Below the pieces are notes generated by a model that saw only the letters and a program-made list of their open reading frames with translations, was not told where the DNA came from and searched no databases. From assembly GCF_001182895.1 (NCBI RefSeq), contig NZ_LFQR01000074.1, positions 1-32,603 on the forward strand: a stretch of DNA of 32,603 nt. The letters are read 5' to 3'. Each line of letters starts with the position of its first letter. Positions within the stretch are counted from its first letter, which is position 1. This document shows, piece by piece, positions 1 through 8,151 of the stretch. The stretch is from Frateuria defendens (GTDB taxonomy: Bacteria; Pseudomonadota; Gammaproteobacteria; Xanthomonadales; Rhodanobacteraceae). The position numbers were made by a program, and so were the translations under genes.

Positions 1-13
1 GCCGCCCAGGCTC

Positions 14-703
14 CTAGGGGTGAGGATGGCCGCTAGCACCCAGTGGCTCGGGAGGCGCGGAGTCCGGCCCTGCGAACAAAGCCTCGTCCAGCAGCAGCCG
101 CTCCAGCGAAACCGTCTCCATGCGGTATCGATGGCCACCCGGGTCACGGCCGTCGAAGGCAAGCAGCAGGCCCGTTTCGGCGTCCACCCACAACACGCCT
201 TGATCCGTCCCGAACGGCCCCTTGTGTCCGGCGTAACGGTAACGCCAACCGTTGGCCGATCTGCCGGCAACAAGGCGGTTGTCGGTTCGCCCGCAGGACA
301 GGCCCGGCTCCCAGCATGGGCGCACAGGATCAAGCCGCGTCATCGCCCCGACCCGAAAGCCATCCGCCGGCACGGGTTGGCGCGCATCCTGCCACTGCAG
401 CCACGCATGCGTGGCGTCGCGCAACACGCGGCCTCGCCAGCAAGGCCCCGCATCGAAGTCAACGCGCACCCTCTCGCCGCTCAGGTAGATCGTCTCGGCG
501 AGCACGCCCTCGCGCTTGCCGCTCCCGGCCGATGGAATCCCATCCCCGCTCACCACCACCTGCTGGCGCAGCCCCGGCTTCTCCACCGCTTGCAGCGGAA
601 ACGCGAACAGCCAGGCCGCGAGGGCCAGTGCCGTCAACCGTCGCCGCCTGCGCCCCGCATGACTCGACGCCACTCCAGACATCGCCGGAAACAAAACCAC
701 CAT
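14..703 (-). CDS. Secreted protein of unknown function
   Basis: Encodes 229 residues. An arginine run (GRRRRRL) is followed by a hydrophobic segment ending in FPLQA, which reads as a Sec signal peptide, so the product is probably periplasmic or exported. The mature part is rich in Trp, Gly and Arg, has scattered cysteines, and has the strand-like pattern of a LolA/RseB-type sheet protein; that resemblance is weak and I assign no family. The ATG at 703 is preferred because AGGAG lies six bases upstream; a GTG three bases earlier is the alternative. It is the last gene of the minus-strand pilus-like cluster, about 500 bases after the preceding clear gene, so co-transcription is uncertain. Confidence 0.6.
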   Translation of the reverse strand: MVVLFPAMSGVASSHAGRRRRRLTALALAAWLFAFPLQAVEKPGLRQQVVVSGDGIPSAGSGKREGVLAETIYLSGERVRVDFDAGPCWRGRVLRDATHAWLQWQDARQPVPADGFRVGAMTRLDPVRPCWEPGLSCGRTDNRLVAGRSANGWRYRYAGHKGPFGTDQGVLWVDAETGLLLAFDGRDPGGHRYRMETVSLERLLLDEALFAGPDSAPPEPLGASGHPHP

Positions 704-753
704 CACCGTCTCCTCAGGAGCGAGGGGCTCGGCACCCGCGCGACACCGCAGGA

Positions 754-1197
754 CTACCGCCGGACACGCCCGTCCACGGAACCCGATTCTGTCGAGTTGC
801 CTCGACCTGCGTCGTCATCGCATCCCGGGGCCGCCCCGGGAAAGCGGAAGCCCCGACCATCGACCCGACCATCGATCTCCGCCATGGCATTCGCCAAGGA
901 AACACAGGGCTTACCGTGGCGAGCCATCGAAACAAACGCACCGTGCCCCCTGGCCGGCCGCGCACGCTGATCCTTCCCGCAGCGACTCGCGGCGGACGAA
1001 TCATTCAGCGTCCAGAAGAAAATCACGACGCTACCGGTACAGAATGTGGAGACGCAAACCTGACTGACGGCATCCACCAACGGACAGGTGCATGATCCAG
1101 TGCAGGGTAGACCATAGCCACCGCATGTCGAGCAAGGCCGGCAGGGTCTCCGAGCACGGTCATGCGAACCCGATGCCATAAAAGCAAGGTGGACCAT
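754..1197 (-). CDS. Doubtful cysteine-rich reading frame in a 497-base gap
   Basis: The stretch from 704 to 1200 has no gene I can defend. The longest frame on the cluster's strand could encode 147 residues with many cysteines near its N-terminus (RPCRPCSTCGGYGLPC), starting four bases after the thioredoxin-like gene stops. Against it: no recognisable domain, no clear ribosome binding site, and third-position GC of roughly half, lower than the surrounding genes. A second minus frame overlaps it and is equally unconvincing. The gap may be a decayed gene, since a frameshifted gene lies 1.5 kb upstream in the same cluster. Confidence 0.15.
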   Translation of the reverse strand: MVHLAFMASGSHDRARRPCRPCSTCGGYGLPCTGSCTCPLVDAVSQVCVSTFCTGSVVIFFWTLNDSSAASRCGKDQRARPARGHGAFVSMARHGKPCVSLANAMAEIDGRVDGRGFRFPGAAPGCDDDAGRGNSTESGSVDGRVRR

Positions 1198-1200
1198 GCT

Positions 1201-1902
1201 TCATTGAGCCGTCGCAGGGTTTCCGCCGCCGTGGCCGGCGGCCTGCGAGGAAGTAAGTTCTCGAGTGCGCGCCCAGGGATCCCTAGTGTCACCCAGTTCC
1301 TTCACTGCAACCGCTGCCGCGCGCTCTCCGAGCAGGCCGAACAGGCGGAAATACCGCTCGCCCTTATACAGCTCGAAGCCCAGGGTGGGCGTTCCCGTCG
1401 CATCGCCGGCCCGCATGGCCTGGCGTGTGTTTGTCTCGACCGCCCGCAACGCCCAATCGGGCACCGAGGCGGACGGCGGATAGCCGCCCAGATGCCGTTC
1501 GTCATCGTACTCGTCCTCATTCTGCGCCAGCGCCCGTACCGGATCCGGCGCCGCCAGGATCGCCGCCGCACGGCGCTTGCTCGATTCGCTCATGTAAGCG
1601 ATGGGAATCCAACGGATGCGCACAGCCCCCAGATACGGCTGCAAGATCCGCCACTGCCGGGCGCACACGGGACAGTTGGGATCGAAATAGACCAGCATGC
1701 GCTTGCCAGTTTCGGGCGGCCCCGTCTCGATGCCTGGTAGGCCGATCGAGCGATCCCAGAAAGCCTTCATCGCGCCCCAGTCGACCTGGGCCACTGGATC
1801 TGGAGCGCCTGTGGCCGCGGGCGGCGTGGCCGCCTCGCGGGAACATCCGCCAAGGACCAGCAGGGCCACGGCACAAAGCATGCGAAAGATGGCTTGTTCC
1901 AC
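1201..1902 (-). CDS. Thioredoxin-fold lipoprotein with CPVC active site (DsbC/DsbG-like)
   Basis: A 233-residue predicted lipoprotein. The lipobox LVLGGC puts the acylated cysteine near residue 20. Around residues 72-80 VYFDPNCPVC carries a CxxC redox centre in a thioredoxin-fold setting, and GTPTLGF further on supplies the expected cis-proline loop. This matches thiol-disulfide oxidoreductases or isomerases of the DsbC/DsbG class, without the N-terminal dimerisation domain. The GTG at 1902 is chosen because GGGGGTG stands just upstream and it gives a normal signal peptide; an earlier GTG at 1935 overlaps the stop of the preceding lipoprotein gene, and an ATG at 1881 is also possible. Likely role (inference): disulfide formation or repair in cysteine-bearing exported proteins of the same cluster. 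Confidence 0.75.
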   Translation of the reverse strand: MEQAIFRMLCAVALLVLGGCSREAATPPAATGAPDPVAQVDWGAMKAFWDRSIGLPGIETGPPETGKRMLVYFDPNCPVCARQWRILQPYLGAVRIRWIPIAYMSESSKRRAAAILAAPDPVRALAQNEDEYDDERHLGGYPPSASVPDWALRAVETNTRQAMRAGDATGTPTLGFELYKGERYFRLFGLLGERAAAVAVKELGDTRDPWARTRELTSSQAAGHGGGNPATAQ

Positions 1903-1928
1903 GCAGACACCCCCGAAGACGGGCTGCC

Positions 1929-2636
1929 CTACCACCGGAAGGATTCAAGCGGCACGGAGGCCGCCGCGACATCCGGAACGGAGAGTGCATGCGTCACCGG
2001 CTTGCTTCCGGAAAGCGCGTAGAGCCGGAGCGGAATGTCGATCTGCCCGGCCAGTTCGCACGCCTGGGCCATGCCTGGGCTCTTGTCGCAATGGGCGTTG
2101 AAGCCAAGCAGGCTGGCCTGCACGAAACGTTTCAAATATGGCATGTAGCCGGCCAGGTCGCGCTCGTCCCGCACGAAAACGCTGACCAACGGGGAGCTTC
2201 CGTCGCGCTCCGCTTTCTTCAATTTCTCCTGATACTGCTCCATGGAGGTCGCTAAGGGCTTGCTGCCCCTGGCGATGGCCGTGATGTTGTCCACCGTCGC
2301 CAGCAGGCGAATCTTGCCGGTCGCATCGCTGATGATCACCGACTGCAGAAACGCCTCTTGATACTTCGCCCCCCAATAGATCGCCGAGCCATCACCAAGA
2401 ACCAAGCGCTGCGGTCCAAGCTCGAAACCATCCATGATGCGGTCGTAGAGGGACACAGCCCCCGCTTTGCTTTCGCCCGGAAACTCCGCCTGTGCGCCCC
2501 CGGCAAAAGCCTGGATGACCTTATCGTTCGGTAGCTCGGCCTTCGCGCTGCTCCCCAGCGGGCTGGCCACGCATCCGCCTGCATGAAGCAGGACCGCGAG
2601 GCAGGTTGCATGGATCAATCGCCGCGAACTGGCCAT
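1929..2636 (-). CDS. Predicted lipoprotein of unknown function
   Basis: Encodes 235 residues with a signal segment ending LLHAGGC, a plausible lipobox. I do not recognise the rest; it has a helical Lys/Glu-rich stretch mid-protein and two later cysteines (HCDKS and QACEL) that could form a disulfide. The ATG at 2636 is chosen for the GGAG eight bases upstream; an in-frame ATG at 2654 would add six residues. It lies 27 bases after the broken TadE-like gene, and its stop codon is followed closely by the thioredoxin-like lipoprotein gene, so these genes probably share a transcript. A role in the pilus-like cluster is inferred only from position. Confidence 0.7.
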   Translation of the reverse strand: MASSRRLIHATCLAVLLHAGGCVASPLGSSAKAELPNDKVIQAFAGGAQAEFPGESKAGAVSLYDRIMDGFELGPQRLVLGDGSAIYWGAKYQEAFLQSVIISDATGKIRLLATVDNITAIARGSKPLATSMEQYQEKLKKAERDGSSPLVSVFVRDERDLAGYMPYLKRFVQASLLGFNAHCDKSPGMAQACELAGQIDIPLRLYALSGSKPVTHALSVPDVAAASVPLESFRW

Positions 2637-2663
2637 GTATGCATCTCCTGTCATCAGTCTCGT

Positions 2664-3174
2664 TCATCCACCGCTGCCGCCCGTGTCTCCTCCTGCTCCC
2701 GACGAGGAGCATGGATCACCGGATTCCGGCAGTTTCTTGCCGTCGATGCCACTCTGCAGGCGGTCGCCTTCACGCTTCCTGCGACTGGCATAGGCATCGG
2801 GATTGTCCTTCAGCCAATCGGCCAGCTTTTTCCAGTCGCCATCGCGTATACGTACTTCCGGAACGTCTGCCGAACGACGCCTTTCGAATGCGCACCAGAT
2901 CCCGGATCGTGATCTACCCCTGCCCTCCAGGTTGGGGGGCGCGCTTCCATCGCCACGAGATTGGGCTGGCTGAGCCTGAGCTCCGCGGCATCCTCGATGG
3001 TGACGATGCGCTCGCCGTCGGGAATGAAATGCCCAGCAGCGCCACCAGCAGCGCCATCGGTACCAGCACGATGCATGCGACCGCCATCTCGACCAGGCTC
3101 TGTCCACGCTGACGATGCGCAAGGCGCGCGGCACCGCACCGTGCACACCTGCCATGACGCCGCTCGCTTTTCAT
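2664..3174 (-). pseudogene. TadE-like prepilin-type protein, frameshifted twice
   Basis: The start is clear: AAGGAGG just before the ATG at 3174. The N-terminus has the TadE/prepilin hallmark [18 protein letters not shown], a Gly-Gln boundary then a hydrophobic helix with glutamate at +5. The frame then breaks. Protein-like sequence resumes in a second frame ([19 protein letters not shown]) near 3030 and in a third ([18 protein letters not shown]) after a run of six C (coding strand) near 2933. The span is 511 bases; adding one base at each break gives 513, or 170 residues, a normal TadE size. Both breaks look like single-base losses. Either the gene is dead, or the assembly has two indels; a C-tract slippage switch is less likely because the first break is not in a long homopolymer. 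Confidence 0.65.
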
Positions 3175-3201
3175 GTGGCCTCCTTGTCGCATCCCGCCCC
3201 C

Positions 3202-4089
3202 TCAACCGCCCGTGTCTTGCAGCGCCACGCCTTGGGGCACCTCGAACACGCCCGGATCGACCCGCCCGCCGACGCTCATGCGCGACGTGGTCACCTGCCA
3301 GCCGCTTCCGCCATCCGGTGGCGTCGCACTGAGTGCGATCTGCCCTGGATAGCTTCCGTCCGCATCATTGCCCCGGGCCGGCCCCAGGCTGCCGAACCCC
3401 CACTTCTCGCCCCCGGTCCACAGACATGCCCGATAGCCGTCGCTGTCCTTCCAGGCCAGGCAGGGCTGGCCGACGCTCTGTTGTCGCGTTTCGAGCATGC
3501 TTCCCGTGACGGTGGCGATGCTCTCTTCCGTAGGTTCAAGGGCCGGCTGGACATCCATCGGCCCGCCGCCATCGGTCTTCTCGCCCCGGCGCGTGGCGAG
3601 ATCTATGTCGTACTCGTAGCGCGTACCGTCGCCGATACGTTCCGCCTGCTTGTGGATCACCTGGAAACGGCAAGGTTCGGGACCGACCGTCCACCCCCAG
3701 GACTCCTCGCGCACGGCAAACCGGCCGGCCTGACGCCAGGATTGGACATGGACCCGCCCAAGGCGTACCGCTTCGCCCGGGTCCAGCGGCACCGTCCGAG
3801 CCGGCGTGTTCTGCATGCATGTCGCCAGATGTTGCCGATAAGCCGTCTCCTCGACGGCCCTGCCATGGTCGACCAGCCATCGCGTCTGTTCGAGATAGAT
3901 CGACGGCATGTCGGCGGGGCGCGCGGCGCCTTCGCTGACGGTGCCCGCGCTGGCCACACCCGAGTCGCCGCTCGCACCGCACCCTGCAAGAAACGCCACG
4001 GCTACGGACAGGACAGCGAGGGAACGGACGCCAGACCCCGACCGCCAGCGCACGCGGTCCGCGATCACCGCCTGGCCCCATCCACCCAT
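3202..4089 (-). CDS. Predicted lipoprotein of unknown function in the pilus-like cluster
   Basis: A 295-residue protein with a signal sequence ([15 protein letters not shown]) ending in a good lipobox, so probably membrane-anchored facing the periplasm. The mature region starts with a Ser/Gly/Ala linker and then a soluble domain with several cysteines (ATCMQ, PEPCRF, QPCLAW, RACLW), which may pair in disulfides; the thioredoxin-like lipoprotein of the same cluster would be a natural partner (inference). Start chosen at the ATG that gives a normal-length signal peptide; an in-frame GTG and an upstream ATG inside the previous gene are alternatives. It begins 33 bases after the small secreted gene and ends 28 bases before the TadE-like gene. 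No family recognised. Confidence 0.7.
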   Translation of the reverse strand: MGGWGQAVIADRVRWRSGSGVRSLAVLSVAVAFLAGCGASGDSGVASAGTVSEGAARPADMPSIYLEQTRWLVDHGRAVEETAYRQHLATCMQNTPARTVPLDPGEAVRLGRVHVQSWRQAGRFAVREESWGWTVGPEPCRFQVIHKQAERIGDGTRYEYDIDLATRRGEKTDGGGPMDVQPALEPTEESIATVTGSMLETRQQSVGQPCLAWKDSDGYRACLWTGGEKWGFGSLGPARGNDADGSYPGQIALSATPPDGGSGWQVTTSRMSVGGRVDPGVFEVPQGVALQDTGG

Positions 4090-4121
4090 AGCCGCGTTGC
4101 GACCGCCATCGGATGGCCGTA

Positions 4122-4505
4122 TCACTTGGGCGCCGCCTCGGTGATGCGGCACTGGTCGGCATCCGCCATCGCCCTGCCTCCGACCTGGACAATGCGCACC
4201 GATCTGCAATGGGCCGATACGTGGCGGTAGCCATGTCCGACATGGCGCGGCGCCGCAGCGTTGAAGCGTATGTCGGTAACGACCGACAGCCCGTCGACCG
4301 ACATGGCACCCACGGTACCTCCACGCATCGTCAGCGACTCCCAGGTGGTGTCGTCATCGTCTGCGGACGTCCCGCCATACGCATTCGCCCCGCTGACATC
4401 CACGTCGCTGAGCGTTTGCACCTGCCGCGCCGCAGCCGCCTGTCCGGCCAAAACGGGCATGGCCACGATCCATGCTAGGGCGTATCCGAAAGAAACTTTC
4501 TTCAT
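4122..4505 (-). CDS. Small secreted protein of unknown function
   Basis: A 127-residue protein starting MKKVSFGYALAW, with a standard signal peptide ending near GQAAAA. The mature chain is polar, with an acidic patch (SADDDDTTW) and two cysteines near the C-terminus. The ATG at 4505 is preferred because AGAAGG lies nine bases upstream; ATGs at 4514 and 4577 are less well placed. It follows the TadG-like gene by about 90 bases and precedes a lipoprotein gene by 33, on the same strand, so it belongs to the cluster by position. I recognise no family. Confidence 0.65.
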   Translation of the reverse strand: MKKVSFGYALAWIVAMPVLAGQAAAARQVQTLSDVDVSGANAYGGTSADDDDTTWESLTMRGGTVGAMSVDGLSVVTDIRFNAAAPRHVGHGYRHVSAHCRSVRIVQVGGRAMADADQCRITEAAPK

Positions 4506-4597
4506 CGCTGCCATCCTTCTACTCGTACACAATTCAGACGAACCAAGCCGCTTCCAGGGCTGGACGTGGCCTGCCACGGCACATCAGTCTTTGCCGT

Positions 4598-6229
4598 TCA
4601 CGGCATGACCACCGACCCGGCCTTGAAGCCAAGCTTGATCGACTCGGGTGTATCCACCGGCCGCGCCTGCCAATAGGGACTGAAGAGGTTGCCAAGCTCC
4701 CGCCGATCGTCGATCTGGCGCGAGAACGGCCAGCCCGCACGCGGCCGTGAAAAATAGATCTGCGAACTTGCGCTGGCGCTCATGGCACCCGCGTCCGCCT
4801 GGTCGGCCAATTGGATCCGGTCGCGGCCGATGCCCTGCACATGGCCACTGGTCCGCACGTTTTCGATGGGTTGCTCGACCTGCACGGTAAACAGGGGGCC
4901 AACATCGACATCCTCTGCGTCGATGCTGCCATCGCTGTCGTATGGCCTCTCGGCATGCTTCGCATCGACGATGTCGTCATAGGGCTGTAGGCCACGATAA
5001 TTCTTCAGGAGCGCATCGGACGGGCTCCCACCGGCCTCGCTGACCGCCGGATCGTTGGCGACGGGACTGCCTGCGGTCCGGTTGCTGAGCGCGCCGTTGT
5101 AGGGATCGAAGTGCTTCCGGCTGTCGAGATCGTAGGGAGATGTCCAGCCAGAACCGCCGTTGATGCCGGGCCTGTAGATGCCGGCGTTCGCCCGCGTATT
5201 GCTACTCACTGCCGCGGTGGCAGCCCAGGCCAGCGGCGCATCCTTGGTGCAATGCTTCCAGCAGAGCGGGAAAGGGATCTTCATGTGGAAATTCAACGTA
5301 TCAACGCCGACCCAACGGTTGTAGTCGACCATGTCGGTGCCGTTGCGCTCGGTGATCCAGCCGAAGATGTAGGACTTGGTGCGCCCACGCGAGAACGAGT
5401 CGCGCGCCTCCATCACCACGTTCACATAGCGGTCGGCGCCGGCCCTGGTCCAGGTGCCGCCCCCGGCGGACTTCTGCACGGTGTAGCGCTTCACGAATTG
5501 CGACGCACGGACCACCTGCGCCTCCAGGGCCGCCAGCCCGACGTGACTGATCCGCATGCCTTCGTTGCCAAGGCCAACGCCACCGAGGCTGTCTGCGGCG
5601 TTGGCTGAGACGATCGAACCGGCGACTTTCGGCACATCGACCAGGGTGCTCGCCACGACCAGTTGCTGCGATGTGGCATAGACTTGGTTCAACCCACTGA
5701 TCCCGGTGATCGCCAGGCTGAATGCCTTCTGCGTCCCCTTGCGGACCTGCTTGACGACCTGCTCGGCCTCACCAAGCGCGGCAGCCACCTCGTTGAGCAT
5801 GACGCCGACTTCAGCCGTCACCACCATGATGTCGAGAACGTAGCCGATGAGGTTCAGCGCGTCCTTGAAATGATCAATGCCGCTTTGCAGGTGGGTCATC
5901 CACGACTGCAGGCTGACCATCTGTGCAACTGCTATCTCATTGGCGACTTCCGCACGATTGAGATAGGCGATCATGTTGAACGCACGCGCCTGTTGCACGG
6001 CAACGCTGTAGGCAGCCGCATCGGCCGTGTTCGCCAACTGGACCTTCTTGGTAACGGCTTGCCCAGTGTTGAAAAGCATTAATAGCCCAAGACAAAGCGC
6101 TATCAATGCGGCCATAGCCATAATCAATGCTTGACCTTTGAATGCCGCGCCACAAAGCGCTCCGCATTCTCGACGCCGATAATGCGCACTGCCACGCTGG
6201 CGCGCAGGAATGATCCTGGTGCCTTTCAT
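4598..6229 (-). CDS. TadG-like pilus assembly protein
   Basis: A 543-residue protein with one N-terminal membrane helix (residues 34-53) preceded by the basic GAAFKGQALI boundary seen in Tad-type pseudopilin-like proteins, here without a glutamate at +5. Straight after the helix comes NTGQAVTKKVQLANTADA, typical of TadG-related proteins ('putative Flp pilus-assembly TadE/G-like'). The remaining ~480 residues are predicted periplasmic, with long helices and then Gly/Asn-rich sequence. No von Willebrand A MIDAS motif (DxSxS) is visible, unlike many TadG proteins. A good ribosome site (GAGGA, six bases upstream) fixes the start. It lies 120 bases downstream of the Flp-type pilin gene. Likely role: minor or assembly component of a Flp-like pilus in the inner membrane or periplasm. 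Confidence 0.75.
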   Translation of the reverse strand: MKGTRIIPARQRGSAHYRRRECGALCGAAFKGQALIMAMAALIALCLGLLMLFNTGQAVTKKVQLANTADAAAYSVAVQQARAFNMIAYLNRAEVANEIAVAQMVSLQSWMTHLQSGIDHFKDALNLIGYVLDIMVVTAEVGVMLNEVAAALGEAEQVVKQVRKGTQKAFSLAITGISGLNQVYATSQQLVVASTLVDVPKVAGSIVSANAADSLGGVGLGNEGMRISHVGLAALEAQVVRASQFVKRYTVQKSAGGGTWTRAGADRYVNVVMEARDSFSRGRTKSYIFGWITERNGTDMVDYNRWVGVDTLNFHMKIPFPLCWKHCTKDAPLAWAATAAVSSNTRANAGIYRPGINGGSGWTSPYDLDSRKHFDPYNGALSNRTAGSPVANDPAVSEAGGSPSDALLKNYRGLQPYDDIVDAKHAERPYDSDGSIDAEDVDVGPLFTVQVEQPIENVRTSGHVQGIGRDRIQLADQADAGAMSASASSQIYFSRPRAGWPFSRQIDDRRELGNLFSPYWQARPVDTPESIKLGFKAGSVVMP

Positions 6230-6349
6230 TCCGATTCCTCAGAACAAAATGACTCGCATTGGGCTAATGCCGCCCGATGCCCATGGAAAGAACCGATGCA
6301 GCAATAAGTTACCGCATCGGCCTCGTCAGAAACGCTTCAACAAAGTGGC

Positions 6350-6628
6350 CTACTGGGCCGTTGTATTGTTGTAGCTCTGAAGACCCTTTTCGGTCTGCCC
6401 TTCGTTTCGCGCATTGCCTGCGGCAGATTGGGCATTGTTGATGTCGGTCGTTGCCTTCTTGCCCGACAGCTCATTCGCCATGCCTGCGACCTGGGCACGC
6501 GCGGTATGGCCGAAATAGGTGACGGCCGCAATCGCCGCGATGGCGATCAGCGCGGTGATGATGATGTACTCGGTCATGCCCTGGCCACGCTGCCGGACAC
6601 GGGCGCCGTTGCGGCGCTGGAAATTCAC
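6350..6628 (-). CDS. Flp-type (type IVb) pilin-like protein
   Basis: A 92-residue protein: basic leader (RRNGARVRQRGQG), then MTEYIIITALIAIAAIAAVTY, a hydrophobic helix with Glu at +3 from the glycine. Short length, a TEY motif and one N-terminal helix match the Flp/Fap pilin family; many Flp pilins have Glu-Tyr at +5/+6, so the exact cleavage position is uncertain. The C-terminal half is Asn/Gln/Ala-rich (DINNAQSAAGNARNEG). The start is a GTG with no strong Shine-Dalgarno, so expression may be weak or the start slightly misplaced. It is the first gene of the minus-strand cluster and faces the divergent OmpA-family gene. Confidence 0.8.
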   Translation of the reverse strand: MNFQRRNGARVRQRGQGMTEYIIITALIAIAAIAAVTYFGHTARAQVAGMANELSGKKATTDINNAQSAAGNARNEGQTEKGLQSYNNTTAQ

Positions 6629-6758
6629 TTCACATGGCTAATTCCCCACTCGTAAAGATAAAAATCCTTTCCCGGCAGGCGGAGACACATGGAATCCGCA
6701 CACCAGATCCTTACCCGATGAGAAACGCCCCCTGTATGGCGAAGCTCGCCACGCGTTA

Positions 6759-6794
6759 CTGCCGCAACCAACTCTATGGCTCCAGTTGCGGCAG
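6759..6794. promoter_or_regulatory. 10-bp perfect inverted repeat in the pilin/OmpA divergent region
   Basis: CTGCCGCAAC and GTTGCGGCAG are exact reverse complements separated by 16 bases. They sit near the middle of the 332-base region between the divergent pilin and OmpA-family starts. Such a repeat could be an operator for both genes or a stem-loop in the leader RNA of either. No T-tract follows, so an intrinsic terminator is unlikely. I see no convincing -35/-10 pair, and nothing else identifiable in 6629-6960; a 107-codon plus frame there has no coding character. Confidence 0.4.
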
Positions 6795-6960
6795 AGGGAG
6801 CTTAGCGACATTGCATGGCGAATTTGTTAAATCTTGCGCCACGGAATGTTTTTGCGAAGTCGATCACATGGATGAGGCGCCATGCATGATTGCCGCGAAC
6901 TCCATTCATGCTGGACCGACTAGTGTGCCCGCACATTTCAGGCTTGGAGCCCATTAGGAA

Positions 6961-7953
6961 ATGCCGCGCATATCACGGACCGCCTATCGCTTGCTTACCT
7001 TCTGCGCACTGCTGACGACCTTGTCCTGGGCGCCAAGCCACGCCGCCGATACCGAAGGCAGCCATGACAATCCCATCGTGTCCCGCTTCGCCGGATCGAC
7101 TATCATCGGTTATCAGTCGATGGATTACGGCCAGCTGATACTGCCGCTCGGCAGCTACAGCAGCGATGCCAAGGGACTGCTCGCCAAGTCGGAGACGGCG
7201 GAAGGCCACATCACCCGGATCGCCTACGCCGCACCGGCCGGCAAGACAGCACTGGAGGTGTACCGCAACTTCCAGGCCGTACTTGAGCAGGCGGGCTTCC
7301 AGACACGCTTCGCTTGCGAAAAGGACGCCTGCGGCGGCTTCGATTTCGCCGGCGCCGTCGCCAATCCCGCGATCGACGCGATGCGCGGCGATCGAAACGG
7401 CATGATCTATGGCTTGAACGCATCCAACGGCAACGTCCATGCGCTGACAACCCATCTGTCGCGCCCCCAGGGGCCCGTGGATGTGGTCCTGCTGGTCAGC
7501 CAGAGCGAGAACCAGCCCACTGGCGTGCTCCTCCAGATTTGCGAAGGCACAGCGATGGCCTCCGGCGAAGTATCCGTCGATGCCAAAGCCATGAGCCAAG
7601 GCCTGGCCAGGACTGGCCATATCGCGCTGTACGGCATCCACTTCGGCAGCGACAGCGCGCACCTGGAGGCCGACTCGAAAGAGACGCTCGCGCAGATGGC
7701 CAAGCTGTTGGCAAACCAGCCATCTCTCAAGGTGTACATCGTGGGCCATACCGACAACAGCGGCTCGCTGGAACACAACCTCTTTCTGTCCGAGCAGCGG
7801 GCCGAGGCCGTGGTCAAGGCATTGACCACCGGTTACGGCATCGACGCCGCGAGGCTGGCGGCCAAAGGGCTGGCTTCCTACGCGCCGGTCGCAAGCAATC
7901 ACAGCGACGCCGGCAGAGCCCAGAATCGGCGCGTGGAGCTCGTCGAACAGTGA
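6961..7953 (+). CDS. OmpA-family outer-membrane/peptidoglycan-associated protein
   Basis: A 330-residue protein with a signal peptide ending near APSHA. The C-terminal ~110 residues are an OmpA-like peptidoglycan-binding domain: FGSDSAHLEADSKETL, then YIVGHTDNSGSLEHNLFLSE, and a closing GRAQNRRVEL, including the Asp and Arg that bind diaminopimelate in this fold. The N-terminal half (IIGYQSMDYGQLILPLG onward) resembles the DUF4892-type domain found in some OmpA-like proteins; that assignment is moderate. GGAG lies 11 bases before the ATG. The gene stands alone, divergent from the pilin cluster and convergent with the ferredoxin reductase gene. Likely role: tethering the envelope to peptidoglycan. 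Confidence 0.85.
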   Translation: MPRISRTAYRLLTFCALLTTLSWAPSHAADTEGSHDNPIVSRFAGSTIIGYQSMDYGQLILPLGSYSSDAKGLLAKSETAEGHITRIAYAAPAGKTALEVYRNFQAVLEQAGFQTRFACEKDACGGFDFAGAVANPAIDAMRGDRNGMIYGLNASNGNVHALTTHLSRPQGPVDVVLLVSQSENQPTGVLLQICEGTAMASGEVSVDAKAMSQGLARTGHIALYGIHFGSDSAHLEADSKETLAQMAKLLANQPSLKVYIVGHTDNSGSLEHNLFLSEQRAEAVVKALTTGYGIDAARLAAKGLASYAPVASNHSDAGRAQNRRVELVEQ

Positions 7954-8151
7954 TGGCGCGACGTGATGGCCATGGCACCGAACCCGCGGACCATGCGCCA
8001 TCCGCGAGCGGGGGCACGAAGATCCGGAGCCACGATTGATTAAGCGAGGCGCGGCACTTCTCCGACAATCACCGCGACCTGAGCTGGCCGCCCGCTACCG
8101 GCCCCGAACCGACCGGTCGAGCGGTGGGGTCTCAGCCACGCATGGACCGCC

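Noticed and set aside
6634-6957. A 107-codon plus frame between the pilin and OmpA-family genes
   Set aside because: No domain, no ribosome site, uneven composition; it lies in a divergent promoter region.
8110-8119. Palindrome CGACCGGTCG after fpr as a terminator
   Set aside because: It is self-complementary with no loop and no T-run, and is short enough to be chance in this base composition.
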